Source: an uncultured Halieaceae bacterium
GTDB lineage: Bacteria > Pseudomonadota > Gammaproteobacteria > Pseudomonadales > Halieaceae
Assembly (NCBI GenBank): GCA_913057135.1
Contig: CAJXNM010000012.1
Location: 1 to 64,000, forward strand
Direction: 5' to 3'
DNA: 64,000 nucleotides
This document shows, piece after piece, positions 9,595-22,385 of the stretch; position 1 is the first letter of the stretch; every line of letters starts with the position of its first letter. The position numbers and the translations under genes were made by a program. The notes beneath the pieces were generated by a model. That model was not told where the DNA came from. It saw only the letters and a program-made list of their open reading frames with translations, and made no database searches.

Positions 9595-10217
9595 ACGTCA
9601 TATTCCGTTTTTTGTTTACCACTGTGTAGCGCATCGACCAATTTGATGGTCTCTTGCTCGAGACCCACCACGATCGTGTCAATCTTGCCCGTGAAGTAGC
9701 GGTGCATAACCAGCGCGGGGATGGCTACCGCCAGACCGGTGGCGGTGGTAATGAGTGCTTCTGAAATTCCCCCCGCCAGCGCATTGGCATTTCCGGTGCC
9801 CTGGACGGTAATTTCGGTGAATACACGAATCATACCCACCACCGTACCGAGGAGGCCCAGCAGTGGTGCCACTGCGGCCACTGTGCCCAAGGTATTGAGG
9901 TATTTCTCGAGGTCGTGCACGACGTGGCTGGCAGCCTCCTGAATACTCTCTTTCATCACTTCCCGGCCCTGGCGACGATTGGCGAGCCCCGCCGCCAAAA
10001 TGGCTCCCAGGGGCGATCCCTGACGCAGCTGTTTCATTCGCTGGGCATCGAGTTCACCGGCTTTTAGCTGTTTCCAGACCGATGCGAGTAAATGCGGCGG
10101 CGCAATACGCGTTTGATTGAGGGCAATCCAACGCTCAATCGAGATAGCAAGCGCCAATACGGAACACAACACGATGAGGGGCATCACCCAGCCCCCGGCG
10201 GCGAGTAGTTCAATCAC
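9591..10217 (-). CDS. exbB: MotA/TolQ/ExbB proton channel family protein
   Basis: LGTVAAVAPLLGLLGTVVGMI; GISEALITTATGLAVAIPALV; overlaps exbD. Confidence 0.92.
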   Translation of the reverse strand: MIELLAAGGWVMPLIVLCSVLALAISIERWIALNQTRIAPPHLLASVWKQLKAGELDAQRMKQLRQGSPLGAILAAGLANRRQGREVMKESIQEAASHVVHDLEKYLNTLGTVAAVAPLLGLLGTVVGMIRVFTEITVQGTGNANALAGGISEALITTATGLAVAIPALVMHRYFTGKIDTIVVGLEQETIKLVDALHSGKQKTEYDV

Positions 10218-10273
10218 ACCAAGCTCCTTTTTGAGGCGCCCAGTATACCGTCACGGTTGGCGCACCCCAATCA

Positions 10274-12598
10274 TTACAACTGCAACCAAAAAGGCAACCA
10301 AGGTCCACGCGCCCTGTTAAGTGCAATGGCTCCGGTGTCGAATATGGACAGGGTCACAGTACCCGACTGGGCACTGTTCTCCACGTGCGCACCCAGGGCG
10401 GCAAAGCGTTTAAGCACCTCGGGGTCCGGATGCCCGAAACGGCTGGCTCTTGCGGCCGATACCAAGACATAGCGAGGCTGAACCCATTTCAGTAGCGTCC
10501 AGGTACTTGAGGTGTCACTGCCGTGATGAGCGGCGACCAGAATATCGGCGTTTAGCTGCTCTCGCCAAAAGCGGACCATGGCCAGCTCTCGGGTGCGTGT
10601 CACATCGCCGGTTAGCAGCAAGGTCACACCGCGATGACGAATGCGAATAACACAACTGGCGGTATTGCTACTTACCCCTTGGCCCCCATAACCGTCGCCA
10701 TTGAGAACGGTGATGACAGTGCCATCGGGCCAGCGCTCCTGCAACCCCGTCCGGCACGGCTGTCCACCATAGCCCCAATGACGATGAATAGGGGTTTTGT
10801 CTCGAAGAGCACCCAGACCACCACTGTGATCGTTGTCGCTATGGCTGACAACGAGTAAATCTACCCCAGCGATACCCCGTGCCCCAAAATACGGTAAAAC
10901 AATCTTGTCGACCTGACTGAAACCACCGTCGACACCTGCCCCCGTATCAAAGAGCAAGGTTCGCTCCCCAGACTGCCAGACCAACGCCAATCCCTGCCCC
11001 ACATCGAGCATCACCAAGCGCCCGCTGATCTTCGTCTCTTGAGGGCTGCTTCGAGCCAACATCAAGGCCGCAGCTATGACTGCCAACCCCTTGAGGCTCA
11101 CTATGCCCCGCCATTCGTCAATGTAAACTCGGTAGACCAGCCACGACATCGCCAGAACCGCCATAGCCACGCCCAGGGTTTTAGCCAGGGACCAGTGGCC
11201 ACCTTGTAGCGCGACGCCGCGACTTAATTGGTAGAGATAATCAAGAGCGCCCAGCCACAACGTGATGACATCGGCCGCCACCCCCCACACCAAGACAGCG
11301 GTGCTGCCGCTTACCCCTATAAGTACCGCCCCGATTAATAACAAAGGCACAACGACGAGGGTCAGGGGGGGCACCAGCAGCAAATTAGCGACGACGCCCA
11401 TAACGCTAGCTGTGCCATACCAAAATAGCGACAACGGTAGCGTTCCCAGTGCCACTACCCCTTGCAGTAACACGAGCTGTCCGATAGCCCCCAGATGATC
11501 TCGAGGCCAGGACCATTGTGTATAGCCAAGCAGAATGGCGGTGGCACCGACACTCAGCCAAAACCCCGACGATAACCAAGCCATTGGGTCGAGTATCAAC
11601 ACCAGTAATACCGCCGCCAAAAGGACACGTAGGGGCTCAGAACGCCAACCCAGTAATCGTGGTAAACCGGCAACGATCAACATAAACAGCGCACGCTGAG
11701 TCGGCAATGAAAACCCCGCAAGAGCGGCGTACATGGCGGCGGCACCCAGTGGTAGCAGCAATGTGAGCTGCTCCGCGGCCGGCAATGGCCACGGCAGCAC
11801 ACCTTGGCAACGACGAATAAGCCACCAACCCATGAGGAAAACCAGGCCCACGTGTAGACCGCTGATAACCATTACATGGGACAATCCCAGAGAGCGCACC
11901 CGCTGCCAGTCGTCAGTACCGACGGCACCTCCCCGCCCTATCAGGAGGGCATTTAAGACATTGCGGCTGCGGGGCGAGGTATCAATAGCCGCCAATGACC
12001 GTGACAAATACTGCCGTGCCACAGCCAACGGCGATCTCGCCGCTTCAACCCGTATCACCTGTTTCACGGTACCTCGGGCAGAGACCCCTTGGCTGGCATT
12101 ACGCGCCTGATCGGGAATACTACCTGGGCTCAGCTGAGTCGGTGGCGGCCTTAGCTGAACCGCCAGCGTCACCCGTTGCCCCAGCGATAACAGTGGATTT
12201 AGCTGCCAATAGCTAAGCCGAATGCGCTCAATGACAGCGCAGTGAGGGGGTTCGAGGTGATGAACCCGTAACTCGAAACGTTGACCCTGTGTGTCTCGGT
12301 CAAATTGTTGCTCCTCGGGGAAGTCGCTAATGACACCCGTGACAATGGCGTCACCACGCCAGCAGCTCTCAGGTAACTGCTGTGCCATCCAACTATCGCC
12401 CCTGTGAATCGACAACAGCATGCCGACAAACACTATTCCCAGGGTCGAGAGCGTCTTTGGCCGCGGCCGAAAACATCCCATCGCCCAGGCTATAAAACCA
12501 AGGATGGCCGCTGACAGCGCCACACTAGAGGCTGCCATCGATATCGGTAGCAGACTGGGTAAGCACAGTCCCAGTAATAAAGTCACAGGACGCGACAT
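10274..12598 (-). CDS. comEC: DNA internalization-related competence protein ComEC/Rec2
   Basis: Competence TM domain (VMVISGLHVGL) plus C-terminal metallo-beta-lactamase domain (LDVGQGLALVW, VVSHSDNDHSGGL, LVAAHHGSDTSS). Longer ORF to 12766; start inferred. Confidence 0.92.
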   Translation of the reverse strand: MSRPVTLLLGLCLPSLLPISMAASSVALSAAILGFIAWAMGCFRPRPKTLSTLGIVFVGMLLSIHRGDSWMAQQLPESCWRGDAIVTGVISDFPEEQQFDRDTQGQRFELRVHHLEPPHCAVIERIRLSYWQLNPLLSLGQRVTLAVQLRPPPTQLSPGSIPDQARNASQGVSARGTVKQVIRVEAARSPLAVARQYLSRSLAAIDTSPRSRNVLNALLIGRGGAVGTDDWQRVRSLGLSHVMVISGLHVGLVFLMGWWLIRRCQGVLPWPLPAAEQLTLLLPLGAAAMYAALAGFSLPTQRALFMLIVAGLPRLLGWRSEPLRVLLAAVLLVLILDPMAWLSSGFWLSVGATAILLGYTQWSWPRDHLGAIGQLVLLQGVVALGTLPLSLFWYGTASVMGVVANLLLVPPLTLVVVPLLLIGAVLIGVSGSTAVLVWGVAADVITLWLGALDYLYQLSRGVALQGGHWSLAKTLGVAMAVLAMSWLVYRVYIDEWRGIVSLKGLAVIAAALMLARSSPQETKISGRLVMLDVGQGLALVWQSGERTLLFDTGAGVDGGFSQVDKIVLPYFGARGIAGVDLLVVSHSDNDHSGGLGALRDKTPIHRHWGYGGQPCRTGLQERWPDGTVITVLNGDGYGGQGVSSNTASCVIRIRHRGVTLLLTGDVTRTRELAMVRFWREQLNADILVAAHHGSDTSSTWTLLKWVQPRYVLVSAARASRFGHPDPEVLKRFAALGAHVENSAQSGTVTLSIFDTGAIALNRARGPWLPFWLQL

Positions 12599-12831
12599 CG
12601 GTGAAGCTAGCTGGACCGCCCTTTCATCGGCATAATATGAGGCCTTGTTAAGACTGACTCGGATTACAGCGAGCATTCGCCCATTGGGGAACATCAGCGG
12701 GTGATAGCGATGGCAAACGACTGTTGAACGCCATCGAGGCACCCACGGCCATTTGGGTGTCTGCAAGCCAAGAGTAGCGACCCATCTGTGGCCGCTTACT
12801 ATCCGTGGCAGTACTCGGATCTTCAGTAAAC

Positions 12832-13359
12832 ATGCCCAAAAAACTGTTTCGCAGACTAGCCCTGTCCCCCGAAAAACTTCGGGAAATACGGTCTTTGCGA
12901 CCTCTGGGCGATTGGATCTACGAACCGAATCTCTGGCACATCAATCGAGCGTCAACCGCCAATGCCTTTGCTATCGGTCTTTTCTGCGCCATGGTGCCGG
13001 CGCCCGGGCAGATGTTCGTGGCCGCTTTTTTTGCCGTCAGACTCCGGGCCAACCTGCCTTTAAGCGTGAGCCTGATTTTTGTCACCAACCCACTGACCAT
13101 GCCCGTCATCTATTTTGCCGCCTATAAGTTGGGCGCTCTGCTATTGGGCACGGAGGTGCGCGACGTCGAATTTGCCGTCAGCTGGAGTTGGCTCAGCGGC
13201 AGTTTGGGACATATCTGGGAACCGTTTTTACTCGGCTGCCTGGTCATGGGTGTCGTGGCGTCTGGGCTGGGCTGGTTTTTCGTCAACCAATTGTGGCGCT
13301 GGCGAGTGGCACGGGATTGGCGTAAACGGCAGCGCCGGCGCATCCGCTTGCGAAAATAA
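12832..13359 (+). CDS. DUF2062 domain-containing membrane protein
   Basis: LWHINRASTANAFAIGLFCAMVPAPGQM...NPLTMPVIYFAAYKLG, typical DUF2062. Confidence 0.85.
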   Translation: MPKKLFRRLALSPEKLREIRSLRPLGDWIYEPNLWHINRASTANAFAIGLFCAMVPAPGQMFVAAFFAVRLRANLPLSVSLIFVTNPLTMPVIYFAAYKLGALLLGTEVRDVEFAVSWSWLSGSLGHIWEPFLLGCLVMGVVASGLGWFFVNQLWRWRVARDWRKRQRRRIRLRK

Positions 13360-13380
13360 TAGCCCGAGTCAATTAAGCCT

Positions 13381-14607
13381 CTAGCGGCTCGCCGCCGCCA
13401 TAATCTGGGCCACAGGCACTTTCGCTGCGCGCTGGGCAGGTATCAAGGCAGCCAGTAAACACAGGCCCACCGACACTATCCATAGAACCACGCCATCGCG
13501 GACACGGATATCAACCGGCAGGAACGATAGCGGATAAATATCGGTATTCAGTAGTTGCAAACCCAACAGCCACTCCAGCGTCCCCGCCAAGGTCGGTGCC
13601 GCCAGCGCAAGCCCATAACCCATGAGTAGTCCGACGGTTGCACCTAAAATACCAATAGCTGCCCCATGCAGTAGAAATATCCACACAATATCCCGGGGTG
13701 TGGCACCCAAGGTTCTCAGCATGGCAATACCCATGCGTCGATCATTCACCACTAGCACCAGGGACGACACCACATTAAAGGCAGCGACTGCGATAATCGA
13801 TAACAGCAACAGGGTTACCAGGTCCCGTGACAGCTGAATAGCTGCATAGAGATTTCCCTGGGTAGCCGTCCAATCGGTGACATAGAAGTGACCGGGCAAG
13901 ATACGACCGATGGCCTGGCGCATAGCCGACGCCAGAAACAGATCGTTCAGCTGCAACCCTATGCCTGTGGCCGTAGCTGTGGCGCCGGTCATCTCGGCTA
14001 CGGCAATAAAGTCGGCGAGCACCAGGCCCTCATCGAATTCGGTGCCAGAAACCAATGTTGCGACCACCCGCAAGGTCACCGGTCGCGCTCGAGCCTGGGG
14101 TTCACGTGGTGCGGCGGGTAAAATTAGACGGAGGTTATCCCCGGGTGCCACGCCCAAGCGTTGCGCTAGCGCACGACCCAGCACCACGCCCCTATCGGAT
14201 ACAGGGGCAACTTGATCGCGAAAAAGCGGCTGCCAGCGCCCGAGAGTGTCAGGACTTACACCCAAGACCTGGGCCGGAAACACACGATTACCCTGCACCG
14301 CCAGCCCATCACGCTCGTAAAACAACTCGGCAAAGCGCACCTCGGGGAGCGCCAGCACCGTATCTCGCTGGTTCTGCCACTGCTCGAGCTCAGTGTAGCC
14401 GCGAATACTAACGTGGGGCACCATTGCCAGGATCCGCTCGCGCATTTCGCGCTCGAAGCCATTCATGACCGACAGCACAGCCAGCAGTACGGCAACCGCC
14501 AGTATCAGTCCCAACATCGACAGCTTTGACAAGAACCCCGACAAGCCGCGACCTGAGCCCGCGGTTTGACGTAGGGCAAATTGCCAGCGCGCCGACCAGG
14601 GCATCAT
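13381..14607 (-). CDS. Lipoprotein-releasing ABC transporter permease (LolC/LolE family)
   Basis: FtsX-like permease with MacB-type periplasmic domain; adjacent to lolD and a second permease. Confidence 0.9.
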   Translation of the reverse strand: MMPWSARWQFALRQTAGSGRGLSGFLSKLSMLGLILAVAVLLAVLSVMNGFEREMRERILAMVPHVSIRGYTELEQWQNQRDTVLALPEVRFAELFYERDGLAVQGNRVFPAQVLGVSPDTLGRWQPLFRDQVAPVSDRGVVLGRALAQRLGVAPGDNLRLILPAAPREPQARARPVTLRVVATLVSGTEFDEGLVLADFIAVAEMTGATATATGIGLQLNDLFLASAMRQAIGRILPGHFYVTDWTATQGNLYAAIQLSRDLVTLLLLSIIAVAAFNVVSSLVLVVNDRRMGIAMLRTLGATPRDIVWIFLLHGAAIGILGATVGLLMGYGLALAAPTLAGTLEWLLGLQLLNTDIYPLSFLPVDIRVRDGVVLWIVSVGLCLLAALIPAQRAAKVPVAQIMAAASR

Positions 14608-15284
14608 TGCAGCGGCACCAAGTATCCGTCGCGTAATTCCAACTGCCGATCCATCCGTCGTGCAATACCGGGATCATGGGTCACCACAATAAACCCGGTA
14701 TCGTCCCGCTCAAGCTCGGCCATTAAATCGAGCACTCGCTCAGCGGCCTGTGGATCTAAATTCCCGGTGGGCTCATCCATTAGGACACATGAGGGGCGAT
14801 TGATCAGCGCCCGAGCGATAGCTACACGCTGGCGTTCACCCCCGGAAAGCATGGCCGGGAGGTGTGACAATCGATCTCCCAAGCCAACACTGGTAAGCAA
14901 CTCGGTTGCACGCTGAAACGCCGATTCGCGGGGCATCCCTCCAATACGGGCCGGCATCGCCACCGCCTCGAGGGCGCTAAATTCGGGTAGTAAATGATGA
15001 AACTGAAACACAAAACCCAACGATCGATTACGCCATGCACACCGGTCCTGTTCAGAGAGTGCGCTTAAGTTCTGCCCAGACACCCACACAGAGCCAGCGC
15101 TAGGTTCATCGAGCCCGCCCAAAACATTCAACAGGGTCGATTTTCCCGAGCCGGATTGACCGACAATGGCAATGCGCTCACCCGCAGCCAAACTCAATTC
15201 CAGCCGATTGAGCACATCAATCCGTCGGTCACCATCGACAAAAGATTTGCTCAACTGGCGGCAAGCTAGTACCGGATCAGCCAT
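14604..15284 (-). CDS. lolD: Lipoprotein-releasing system ATP-binding protein LolD
   Basis: [65 protein letters not shown]-type LolD motif. Confidence 0.95.
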   Translation of the reverse strand: MADPVLACRQLSKSFVDGDRRIDVLNRLELSLAAGERIAIVGQSGSGKSTLLNVLGGLDEPSAGSVWVSGQNLSALSEQDRCAWRNRSLGFVFQFHHLLPEFSALEAVAMPARIGGMPRESAFQRATELLTSVGLGDRLSHLPAMLSGGERQRVAIARALINRPSCVLMDEPTGNLDPQAAERVLDLMAELERDDTGFIVVTHDPGIARRMDRQLELRDGYLVPLQ

Positions 15285-16548
15285 CGTTCAAAGCCTCCAC
15301 AGGCTGTATCTGGGCGGCGCGCCAGGCCGGATAAAGCGTGGCTAACACGCTCAAGATCAGGGCAGCCACAACCGTCAGAGCAACGTCTTGCCAGACTAGC
15401 TCAGAGGGTAGCCGTCCTATGTAATAAACCCGTGGATCAAACAGTGACACACCCAGTAGTTGCTCGATAAAGGCGGCCAGGCTGCTAATTTGAGTGGCCA
15501 GGGTGATGCCGAGCAAGGCACCCAGACCAATACCCAACCCCCCCAGCAATAAACCGTGTCCAAGAAACACCAACATAATAGCGCTGGCGGGCAGACCGAG
15601 TACTCGAAGCAAGGCGATATCGCGCTGTTTGTCGGTTACTGACATCGTTAGTGTCGACACAATATTAAAAGCAGCCACCGCAATGACCGCCAACAAAAGG
15701 ATAGCGACGGTCACCTTCTCCATTGCCACCGCCGCCACCAGCGACCCACGACCTTCTCGCCAGTCGGTGACCCTGTAAACGGGCATCAGTTGCGTCTTGA
15801 GTGTCTCAGAGGATCTGTCGAGTCGCTCAGGGTCACTGAGCTCGACCTGAAGGTAATCGACCCCGGTACGGGCGAATAGTCGCGTTGCCGTATCAAGGCT
15901 AACCCACACTTGCTGTGCATCAAGATCCGCGCCTACTTCGAATAAGGCCACCACTGTGAGCGTAGCCGATCGCGGAAAAACCCCGAGGGGCGTGACGCTC
16001 AGCGTGGGCAGTGTTACCTGTAGCTTGTCGCCCACACCAACGCCCAACAGCCGCGACAGGGTACTGCCAATAGCCACTGAAAAACGCTGGCTTTCTAGCT
16101 CAGCAACGTCACCCGATACGATTTGTTGATGCAAGTCACTCACCGAGCGCTGAGCCGACAGGTCAATACCGGTAACCCGAGCAGGCCGCTGTCGGCCCCA
16201 CGCCTCCAGTAATACCGTATCGCTAATGGCCGGAGCCACACCAATGATGGCGGTATCGCTAGCTTGAATATCCGCCGCTAACGCGCGCCAGTCGGTTATT
16301 TGGCCGCGGGTATCATGGACTTCTAAGTGAGGTACTAGGGCTAGCAGCCGTCCGTAAAGCTCGCCGGCAAAGCCGTTCATGATCGACATGACCGTTATCA
16401 GACTGGTCACGCCCAGTACCATGCCAAGCATGGAGGCGCGCGCTACCAAGCGACTGAAGCCAGCACGGCGACCACGAAGACTGTAGCGAACCACAATATC
16501 GAACAGTAACGACAGCCTAGGCATGCGACCTAGTCTCTGGGTCATCAA
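15277..16548 (-). CDS. Lipoprotein-releasing ABC transporter permease (LolC/LolE family)
   Basis: FtsX-like permease ([48 protein letters not shown]). Confidence 0.9.
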   Translation of the reverse strand: MMTQRLGRMPRLSLLFDIVVRYSLRGRRAGFSRLVARASMLGMVLGVTSLITVMSIMNGFAGELYGRLLALVPHLEVHDTRGQITDWRALAADIQASDTAIIGVAPAISDTVLLEAWGRQRPARVTGIDLSAQRSVSDLHQQIVSGDVAELESQRFSVAIGSTLSRLLGVGVGDKLQVTLPTLSVTPLGVFPRSATLTVVALFEVGADLDAQQVWVSLDTATRLFARTGVDYLQVELSDPERLDRSSETLKTQLMPVYRVTDWREGRGSLVAAVAMEKVTVAILLLAVIAVAAFNIVSTLTMSVTDKQRDIALLRVLGLPASAIMLVFLGHGLLLGGLGIGLGALLGITLATQISSLAAFIEQLLGVSLFDPRVYYIGRLPSELVWQDVALTVVAALILSVLATLYPAWRAAQIQPVEALNDG

Positions 16549-16769
16549 GCGCGGGGATCGAAGGTACCCACACCTGGGTTATTGGGGGTCGTTGAACTCT
16601 GGGACTCACAGCGATTCGGATCGTCACCGCAGATTTCGCATTTTTGCTCGATGCCAAGCCGCCCTATACCGCCGCAAGAGCCAGCGATAGGTGCGCGGCC
16701 GGCCATCACACCAATGGCCATGGCCGCCATAATGACGCCAAAGGCGAGAAACGTTACAAGAAAAATCAC
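16545..16769 (-). CDS. nqrM: Na+-NQR maturation protein NqrM (DUF539)
   Basis: Short TM protein with Cys motif GSCGGIGRLGIEQKCEICGDDPNRC; located by apbE/nqr cluster. Confidence 0.92.
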   Translation of the reverse strand: MIFLVTFLAFGVIMAAMAIGVMAGRAPIAGSCGGIGRLGIEQKCEICGDDPNRCESQSSTTPNNPGVGTFDPRA

Positions 16770-16827
16770 GCTATTACCCTGGGGATCTCGCGATCCCTGT
16801 TACCTACACACGCCACCGCTGCGGCAA

Positions 16828-17886
16828 TTATTGGACCATTGGCGCCTTGGAAAGGAACGGGGCAAAACCACTGCTCCAACGCTCAACCAGCTCATCCCCT
16901 ACTCGGCTCACAACATACACCGCCAGACCCCGTTCTTCAGCCACGGCCAACGCGTCTTCCGTGCCCATAATACACAAGGCTGTGGCCCATGCATCGGCAA
17001 TACCGGTAGAAGGATGCACGACGGTCGCAGCCACTAAATCATGCTCGATGGGGTAGCCCGTTCGAGGATCCACCAAATGGGAGTAACGTTTCCCCTCCCG
17101 CTCGAAATAATTACGATAGTCACCCGAGGTTGCCACTCCAATATCCGTCAACGAAATGGCCGCCTGCACACCCCCACCTACCTGGGGACGTTCAATCGCG
17201 ATGCGCCAGGCGTCACCTCTTGGGCTCTGCCCGCGCAGCTGCATTTCGCCACCGACTTCTAACATAAAGTGCTCAATACCAAGCTCATCGAGAGCATCGG
17301 CACCCAGGTCAACGCCGTAGCCCTTAGCGATGGATGAAAAATCAAGTGATGCGCCGTCAACCAATTTAGTCAGGGTGCGTGTGCGGGGCTGCCAATCGAA
17401 GTGCTCGAAGCCGACTTCGCTCATCGCCTGCTGCAGCGCCTCAGGTGTGGGAAAGGTGGTGGGTCCGTTGGGACCAAATCCCCACAGTGCCAGTAGCGGT
17501 GCTACTGTGACGTCGTACGCGCCATCGCTCCATGCGGTAATGCGCCTTGCCTCATTGAACACATAGGTAAAGTCCCAATCCACCTCCATCGGCTCACCCG
17601 CCGATAACTGATTAAAACGGCTAATCGTGGCACTGGGATCATAGGTGTTCATGCTGGCATTCACCGTATCAAAGGCTGCCAGTAGGGCTGCTCGTACCTC
17701 TCCCGGCGTTGGACCTTCATCGATGGGCATGTAAGTCAAAGACCAACCGGTGCCAAATACCGACCCCTGCAGACGAACCGGCTGGGGCGCCCGCTCACAG
17801 CCGGCCAACAACACCAAAAACAAAACGACCAGCGCTACGGCTGGTCGTCGATCGGCGATGATGCGCAGTTTAGCCACCAAAATCAT
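16828..17886 (-). CDS. apbE: FAD:protein FMN transferase
   Basis: Lipobox [55 protein letters not shown]; follows nqrF. Confidence 0.94.
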   Translation of the reverse strand: MILVAKLRIIADRRPAVALVVLFLVLLAGCERAPQPVRLQGSVFGTGWSLTYMPIDEGPTPGEVRAALLAAFDTVNASMNTYDPSATISRFNQLSAGEPMEVDWDFTYVFNEARRITAWSDGAYDVTVAPLLALWGFGPNGPTTFPTPEALQQAMSEVGFEHFDWQPRTRTLTKLVDGASLDFSSIAKGYGVDLGADALDELGIEHFMLEVGGEMQLRGQSPRGDAWRIAIERPQVGGGVQAAISLTDIGVATSGDYRNYFEREGKRYSHLVDPRTGYPIEHDLVAATVVHPSTGIADAWATALCIMGTEDALAVAEERGLAVYVVSRVGDELVERWSSGFAPFLSKAPMVQ

Positions 17887-19093
17887 CCAGCAAGATGTTT
17901 TCCCGCTCCACACCCAAATCGAGCAGCATCTTGATAACCGCGGCATTCATCATTGGCGGCCCGCACATGTAGTACTCGCAATCTTCGGGGGCGGGGTGAT
18001 CCTTCAAATACTGCTCGTACAGCACGTTGTGGATAAACCCGGTCAGACCATCCCAATTATCCTCGGGCTGAGGATCGGACAAGGCCACGTGCCAGTCAAA
18101 ATTGTCATTCTCCGCTGCGAGACCATCGTAATCTTCCACGTAAAACATCTCGCGCAAAGAGCGGGCACCGTACCAGAAGCTGATCTTACGCTTAGAGTTA
18201 AGACGCTTAAGTTGATCGAAAATATGGGATCGCATGGGCGCCATACCCGCGCCACCGCCAATGAATACCATCTCGGCGTCGGTGTCTTTAGCGAAGAACT
18301 CACCAAAGGGCCCGTAGACGGTCACTTTATCGCCCGGTTTCAGGCTGAACACCCAGCTCGACATCACACCCGCAGGTATACCCTCGCTGCCCGGGGGTGG
18401 CGTGGCAATTCGGATGTTGAATTTCACAACCCCTTTTTCCTCGGGGTAGTTGGCCATCGAGTAGGCGCGAATGGTGGTGTCTGCACATTGTGATTCAATG
18501 TTAAAGAACCCAAAGCGCTCCCAGTCACCCCGGTATTCTTCACCAATATCGAAGTCGCTGTACTTCACATGGTGCGGGGGACACTCCAACTGTACGTAGC
18601 CACCTGCGCGGAAATCAACGTTTTCACCCTCGGGTAACTTGAGCACCAGTTCTTTAATGAACGTGGCGACGTTATCGTTGGACTCGACGGTGCATTCCCA
18701 CTGCTTGACCCCGAACACCTCTTCGGGGATCTGAATATCCATGTCCTGCTTCACTGGCGTTTGGCAAGACAGGCGCCAGCCAGCGGTCGCTTCCCGACGG
18801 TTAAAGTGGGATTCTTCTGTCGGCAACATGGCGCCGCCACCGTCGTTGACGATGCATTTGCACTGGGCACAGGTACCACCACCACCGCAGGCGCTGGCCA
18901 AAAACAAATTAGCGTCGGCCAAGGTATTCAGTAACTTGCCACCCGCCGGTACCTCAATGGTGCGCTCACCATTAATGGTGATCTGCACGTTACCACTGCT
19001 CACAAGCCGCGATCGCGCAAAAAGAATCACCATTACCAGCGCCACCACAATGGTAGTAAACATACCGACGCCGTAAACAATCGTCATATCCAT
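17870..19093 (-). CDS. nqrF: Na+-translocating NADH:quinone reductase subunit F
   Basis: 2Fe-2S Cys motif ([13 protein letters not shown]) and FAD/NAD binding domains. Confidence 0.97.
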   Translation of the reverse strand: MDMTIVYGVGMFTTIVVALVMVILFARSRLVSSGNVQITINGERTIEVPAGGKLLNTLADANLFLASACGGGGTCAQCKCIVNDGGGAMLPTEESHFNRREATAGWRLSCQTPVKQDMDIQIPEEVFGVKQWECTVESNDNVATFIKELVLKLPEGENVDFRAGGYVQLECPPHHVKYSDFDIGEEYRGDWERFGFFNIESQCADTTIRAYSMANYPEEKGVVKFNIRIATPPPGSEGIPAGVMSSWVFSLKPGDKVTVYGPFGEFFAKDTDAEMVFIGGGAGMAPMRSHIFDQLKRLNSKRKISFWYGARSLREMFYVEDYDGLAAENDNFDWHVALSDPQPEDNWDGLTGFIHNVLYEQYLKDHPAPEDCEYYMCGPPMMNAAVIKMLLDLGVERENILLDDFGG

Positions 19094-19149
19094 GATCTAT
19101 TCACCCTTAGGTCATCCGGGTCGCCACCTAGGGGCGACCCCTTCGTGAT

Positions 19150-19758
19150 TCAGATATCGATACCGCCAAACGACATAAAGCCCAGCGACATCAAACCGAC
19201 GGTGATGAACGTGATGCCCAAGCCCTGCAAACCAGCAGGTACGTCGCTGTACTTCAGTTTTTCGCGGATTCCCGCAAGGGCCACGATGGCCAGAGCCCAC
19301 CCAAAGCCCGCCCCGGCGCCAAATACGACGCTCTCACCGAAGTCATAACTGCGCTCAACCATGAACAACGAAGCACCCATAATGGCGCAGTTCACTGTGA
19401 TGAGCGGCAGGAATACCCCCAGCGCCGCGTACAGAGCAGGAACATATCGATCGAGGAACATCTCTAGAATTTGCACCAGCGCAGCAATCACACCAATGTA
19501 ACTCAACAGACCGAGGAAGCTCAGATCAACATCGGGTAATCCAGCCCAGGCAAGAGCACCGTCAGCCAACAAGTACTGATAAATCAAATTGTTAACCGGT
19601 ACAGTGATGGTGAGTACAACAATAACCGCCACGCCCAAGCCAATGGCGGCTTGGATTTTCTTTGACACCGCTAAGAAGGTGCACATACCCAAGAAGAACG
19701 ACAGTGCCATGTTCTCGATGAACACGGCCCGCACAAATAAACTCAAATAGTGTTCCAT
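19150..19758 (-). CDS. nqrE: Na+-translocating NADH:quinone reductase subunit E
   Basis: [45 protein letters not shown]. Confidence 0.97.
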   Translation of the reverse strand: MEHYLSLFVRAVFIENMALSFFLGMCTFLAVSKKIQAAIGLGVAVIVVLTITVPVNNLIYQYLLADGALAWAGLPDVDLSFLGLLSYIGVIAALVQILEMFLDRYVPALYAALGVFLPLITVNCAIMGASLFMVERSYDFGESVVFGAGAGFGWALAIVALAGIREKLKYSDVPAGLQGLGITFITVGLMSLGFMSFGGIDI

Positions 19759-20417
19759 CAGGCACTCTCCTCCACCGGCGTGTGCTTAGCAATGGTGAAT
19801 TCAGGCTCCTCTACCTGCTCGGTCTGCCAGCTACGGATAGCCCATATGAGCAGCCCAATGAGGAAGAACGCACTTGGGGGTAACAACAGCAGGCCATTGG
19901 GGGTGTACCAGCCACCCTCTGTAACAAGCGGCAAAATCTCAATACCAAATAGCTTGCCAGAGCCCAAGAGCTCTCGGATGGTACCGACCACCAGCAGGAC
20001 AAAAGAGTAACCCAAGCCATTCCCAATACCGTCTAAGAAACTGGGAATGGGTGGATTCTTCATGGCATAGGCTTCTGCTCTGCCCATGACGATACAGTTG
20101 GTAATGATCAAACCCACAAAGACAGACAGCTGCTTGGATATTTCATAAGCAACCGCCTTGAGAATTTGATCTACCACGATGACCAATGACGCGATGATAG
20201 TCATCTGTACGATGATGCGGATACTCGAGGGAATGAACATCCGAATACTCGAGATAAAAAAGCTCGAGAAAGCAGTCACCAACGTCAGGGCAATGCACAT
20301 GACGACGGTAACCTGCAGCGACGACGTCACCGCCAATGCCGAGCAAATACCCAGAATTTGAAGAGCAATAGGATTGTTCTTGAAGACCGGCCTAAAGAGG
20401 GTGTCTTTGATATCCAT
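19758..20417 (-). CDS. nqrD: Na+-translocating NADH:quinone reductase subunit D
   Basis: [39 protein letters not shown]. Confidence 0.97.
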   Translation of the reverse strand: MDIKDTLFRPVFKNNPIALQILGICSALAVTSSLQVTVVMCIALTLVTAFSSFFISSIRMFIPSSIRIIVQMTIIASLVIVVDQILKAVAYEISKQLSVFVGLIITNCIVMGRAEAYAMKNPPIPSFLDGIGNGLGYSFVLLVVGTIRELLGSGKLFGIEILPLVTEGGWYTPNGLLLLPPSAFFLIGLLIWAIRSWQTEQVEEPEFTIAKHTPVEESA

Positions 20418-21214
20418 TAGGCATTTCCTTTTCGCAAGTTGGCGAGATAAGGGGCAAAGCCGTGCTCACCCAACCAGAACTGAACCAGGTTATGAACCCC
20501 TTTGCTGGTTAGGGTGGCCCCTGAAAGACCATCGACCTGCCAGTCGGCGTTGGGGCTGTTGCTATTGACAGTACCCTTAATGACGCTGATGGCCACATCG
20601 CCATCCCGGTAGGCCTGCTTGCCGGGCCACTGGGCCTTCCACCGGGGGTTATCAACCTCTCCCCCAAGCCCGGGTGTTTCACCGTGCTCATAAAAACCAA
20701 GGCCGGCGATGGTATTGGCATCGGCTTCCAAAGCGACAAAGCCATACAGCGTCGACCAAAGGCCATAGCCGTGGATCGGCAAAATAACTTTGTCGAGCTG
20801 ACCTTGTTCGTCATCGACCAAGTACACCAGGGCGTAACGGGACTGACGCATGATTTTGGCGATATCGGTATCGCCGTCGAGACGCACTGACAGGGCCGGA
20901 TCTTTCGCCGCAGCCCGCTGGTCAAAGCTGGCCGGGTCGATATCGTTGACGTAGGTGCCCGTCTCGACATCAATCACTTTCGTCGTCACCCGTTCAAACT
21001 GCTGCTCGACAGTAAGGTTGGGGTCATAAAGACCGGCGGCTTGCAGAATATTGCGCTTCAAATCACGGGTTTTGTTGGCTTCCTGCTCGGGCTTTAAGAT
21101 GACAGCCGCAGTCGATACGACGACCGAACACACCACACACAATGCCAGCGCTACACCGAGAACGCGCCCCAAACCTTCGCTTTTACTGGACACGGGCAAG
21201 TCTCCTTTTGACAT
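20417..21214 (-). CDS. nqrC: Na+-translocating NADH:quinone reductase subunit C
   Basis: [21 protein letters not shown] (FMN-attachment SGAT motif); start MSKGDL. Confidence 0.96.
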   Translation of the reverse strand: MSKGDLPVSSKSEGLGRVLGVALALCVVCSVVVSTAAVILKPEQEANKTRDLKRNILQAAGLYDPNLTVEQQFERVTTKVIDVETGTYVNDIDPASFDQRAAAKDPALSVRLDGDTDIAKIMRQSRYALVYLVDDEQGQLDKVILPIHGYGLWSTLYGFVALEADANTIAGLGFYEHGETPGLGGEVDNPRWKAQWPGKQAYRDGDVAISVIKGTVNSNSPNADWQVDGLSGATLTSKGVHNLVQFWLGEHGFAPYLANLRKGNA

Positions 21215-22382
21215 TGGCTTGCACCACAAAATGGTCAAACAACGGGGCAAACAGGTTGGCAAACAAGATGGCCAGCATCATGCCTTCGGGAAATGCCGGG
21301 TTAACGACCCGAATCAGCACACACATAACGCCGATCAGAATGCCGTAAGCCCAACGGCCCTTATTAGTCATAGCCGCAGAGACCGGGTCGGTGGCCATAA
21401 AGAACGCCCCAAACGCAAAGCTCCCAACAACCATGTGCCAGTACCAGGGCATGGCAAAGGCCGGATTAGAATCGGAGCCCACGGTGTTGAGCAGGGTTGA
21501 GAAGGCAATCATACCCACGAAGCAACCCGCCACAACGCGCCAGGATGCGATGCGTGTGAGCAACAAGACAGCACCGCCAATCATCACCATAAGAGTTGAT
21601 GTTTCACCGATAGAGCCGGGGATAGTACCCATGAAGGCATCCCACCAGCTGTACATTTGGGTGACACCGGCCATGCCCTCGCTGGCAACCACACCCAGGG
21701 GTGTCGCCATCGTGGCGCCATCGATAGCCGTCCAGACAGTATCCCCTGACAACTGGGCGGGATATGCAAAATACAAGAACGCGCGTCCGGTGAGGGCTGG
21801 GTTGAGGAAGTTCTTACCGGTACCGCCGAACACTTCCTTGCCAATCACCACCCCAAAGCTAATACCCAGCGCCGCCTGCCAGAGGGGCAAGTCTGGGGGA
21901 AGCGTCAGTGCAAACAGTACCGACGTGACAAAGAAGCCTTCATTGACTTCGTGGCCACGCTTCATGGCGAACAGCACTTCCCAGAAACCACCGACAACAA
22001 AGGTCACTATATAAAGGGGCAAGAAGTGGAGTGCACCAAATAGGAAGCAATGCCACACGCTATTGACGTCGTAACCACCTAGAGCACCGATCACACCACC
22101 ACGCCAACCATCGAGTTGGCCACCGGTAGCGGCGAGCACCTCATTGGCCTGGAAACCCAAATTCCACATGCCGTAAAACATGGCAGGGAAAGTGGCAAAC
22201 CAGACGGTGATCATAATGCGCTTAAGATCAACACCGTCGCGGACGTGGGCCGACGATCGGGTCACGTGATTGGGTGAATAAAAAATGGTATCGACCGCTT
22301 CGTAAAGGGCGTACCAACTCTCGTAGCGGCCACCGGGCTTAAAGTGCGGCTCGAGATTATCGAGTGTGCTGCGCAAACCCAT
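21183..22382 (-). CDS. nqrB: Na+-translocating NADH:quinone reductase subunit B
   Basis: NqrB polytopic protein; SxAT FMN motif region ([11 protein letters not shown]). Confidence 0.97.
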   Translation of the reverse strand: MGLRSTLDNLEPHFKPGGRYESWYALYEAVDTIFYSPNHVTRSSAHVRDGVDLKRIMITVWFATFPAMFYGMWNLGFQANEVLAATGGQLDGWRGGVIGALGGYDVNSVWHCFLFGALHFLPLYIVTFVVGGFWEVLFAMKRGHEVNEGFFVTSVLFALTLPPDLPLWQAALGISFGVVIGKEVFGGTGKNFLNPALTGRAFLYFAYPAQLSGDTVWTAIDGATMATPLGVVASEGMAGVTQMYSWWDAFMGTIPGSIGETSTLMVMIGGAVLLLTRIASWRVVAGCFVGMIAFSTLLNTVGSDSNPAFAMPWYWHMVVGSFAFGAFFMATDPVSAAMTNKGRWAYGILIGVMCVLIRVVNPAFPEGMMLAILFANLFAPLFDHFVVQANVKRRLARVQ

Positions 22383-22385
22383 GAA

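Noticed and set aside
17750-18493. 247 aa plus-strand ORF
   Set aside because: Antisense to apbE/nqrF, which have clear motifs; no recognisable domain or signal.
21391-22014. 207 aa plus-strand ORF
   Set aside because: Antisense to nqrB; composition reflects reverse-complemented membrane-protein codons.
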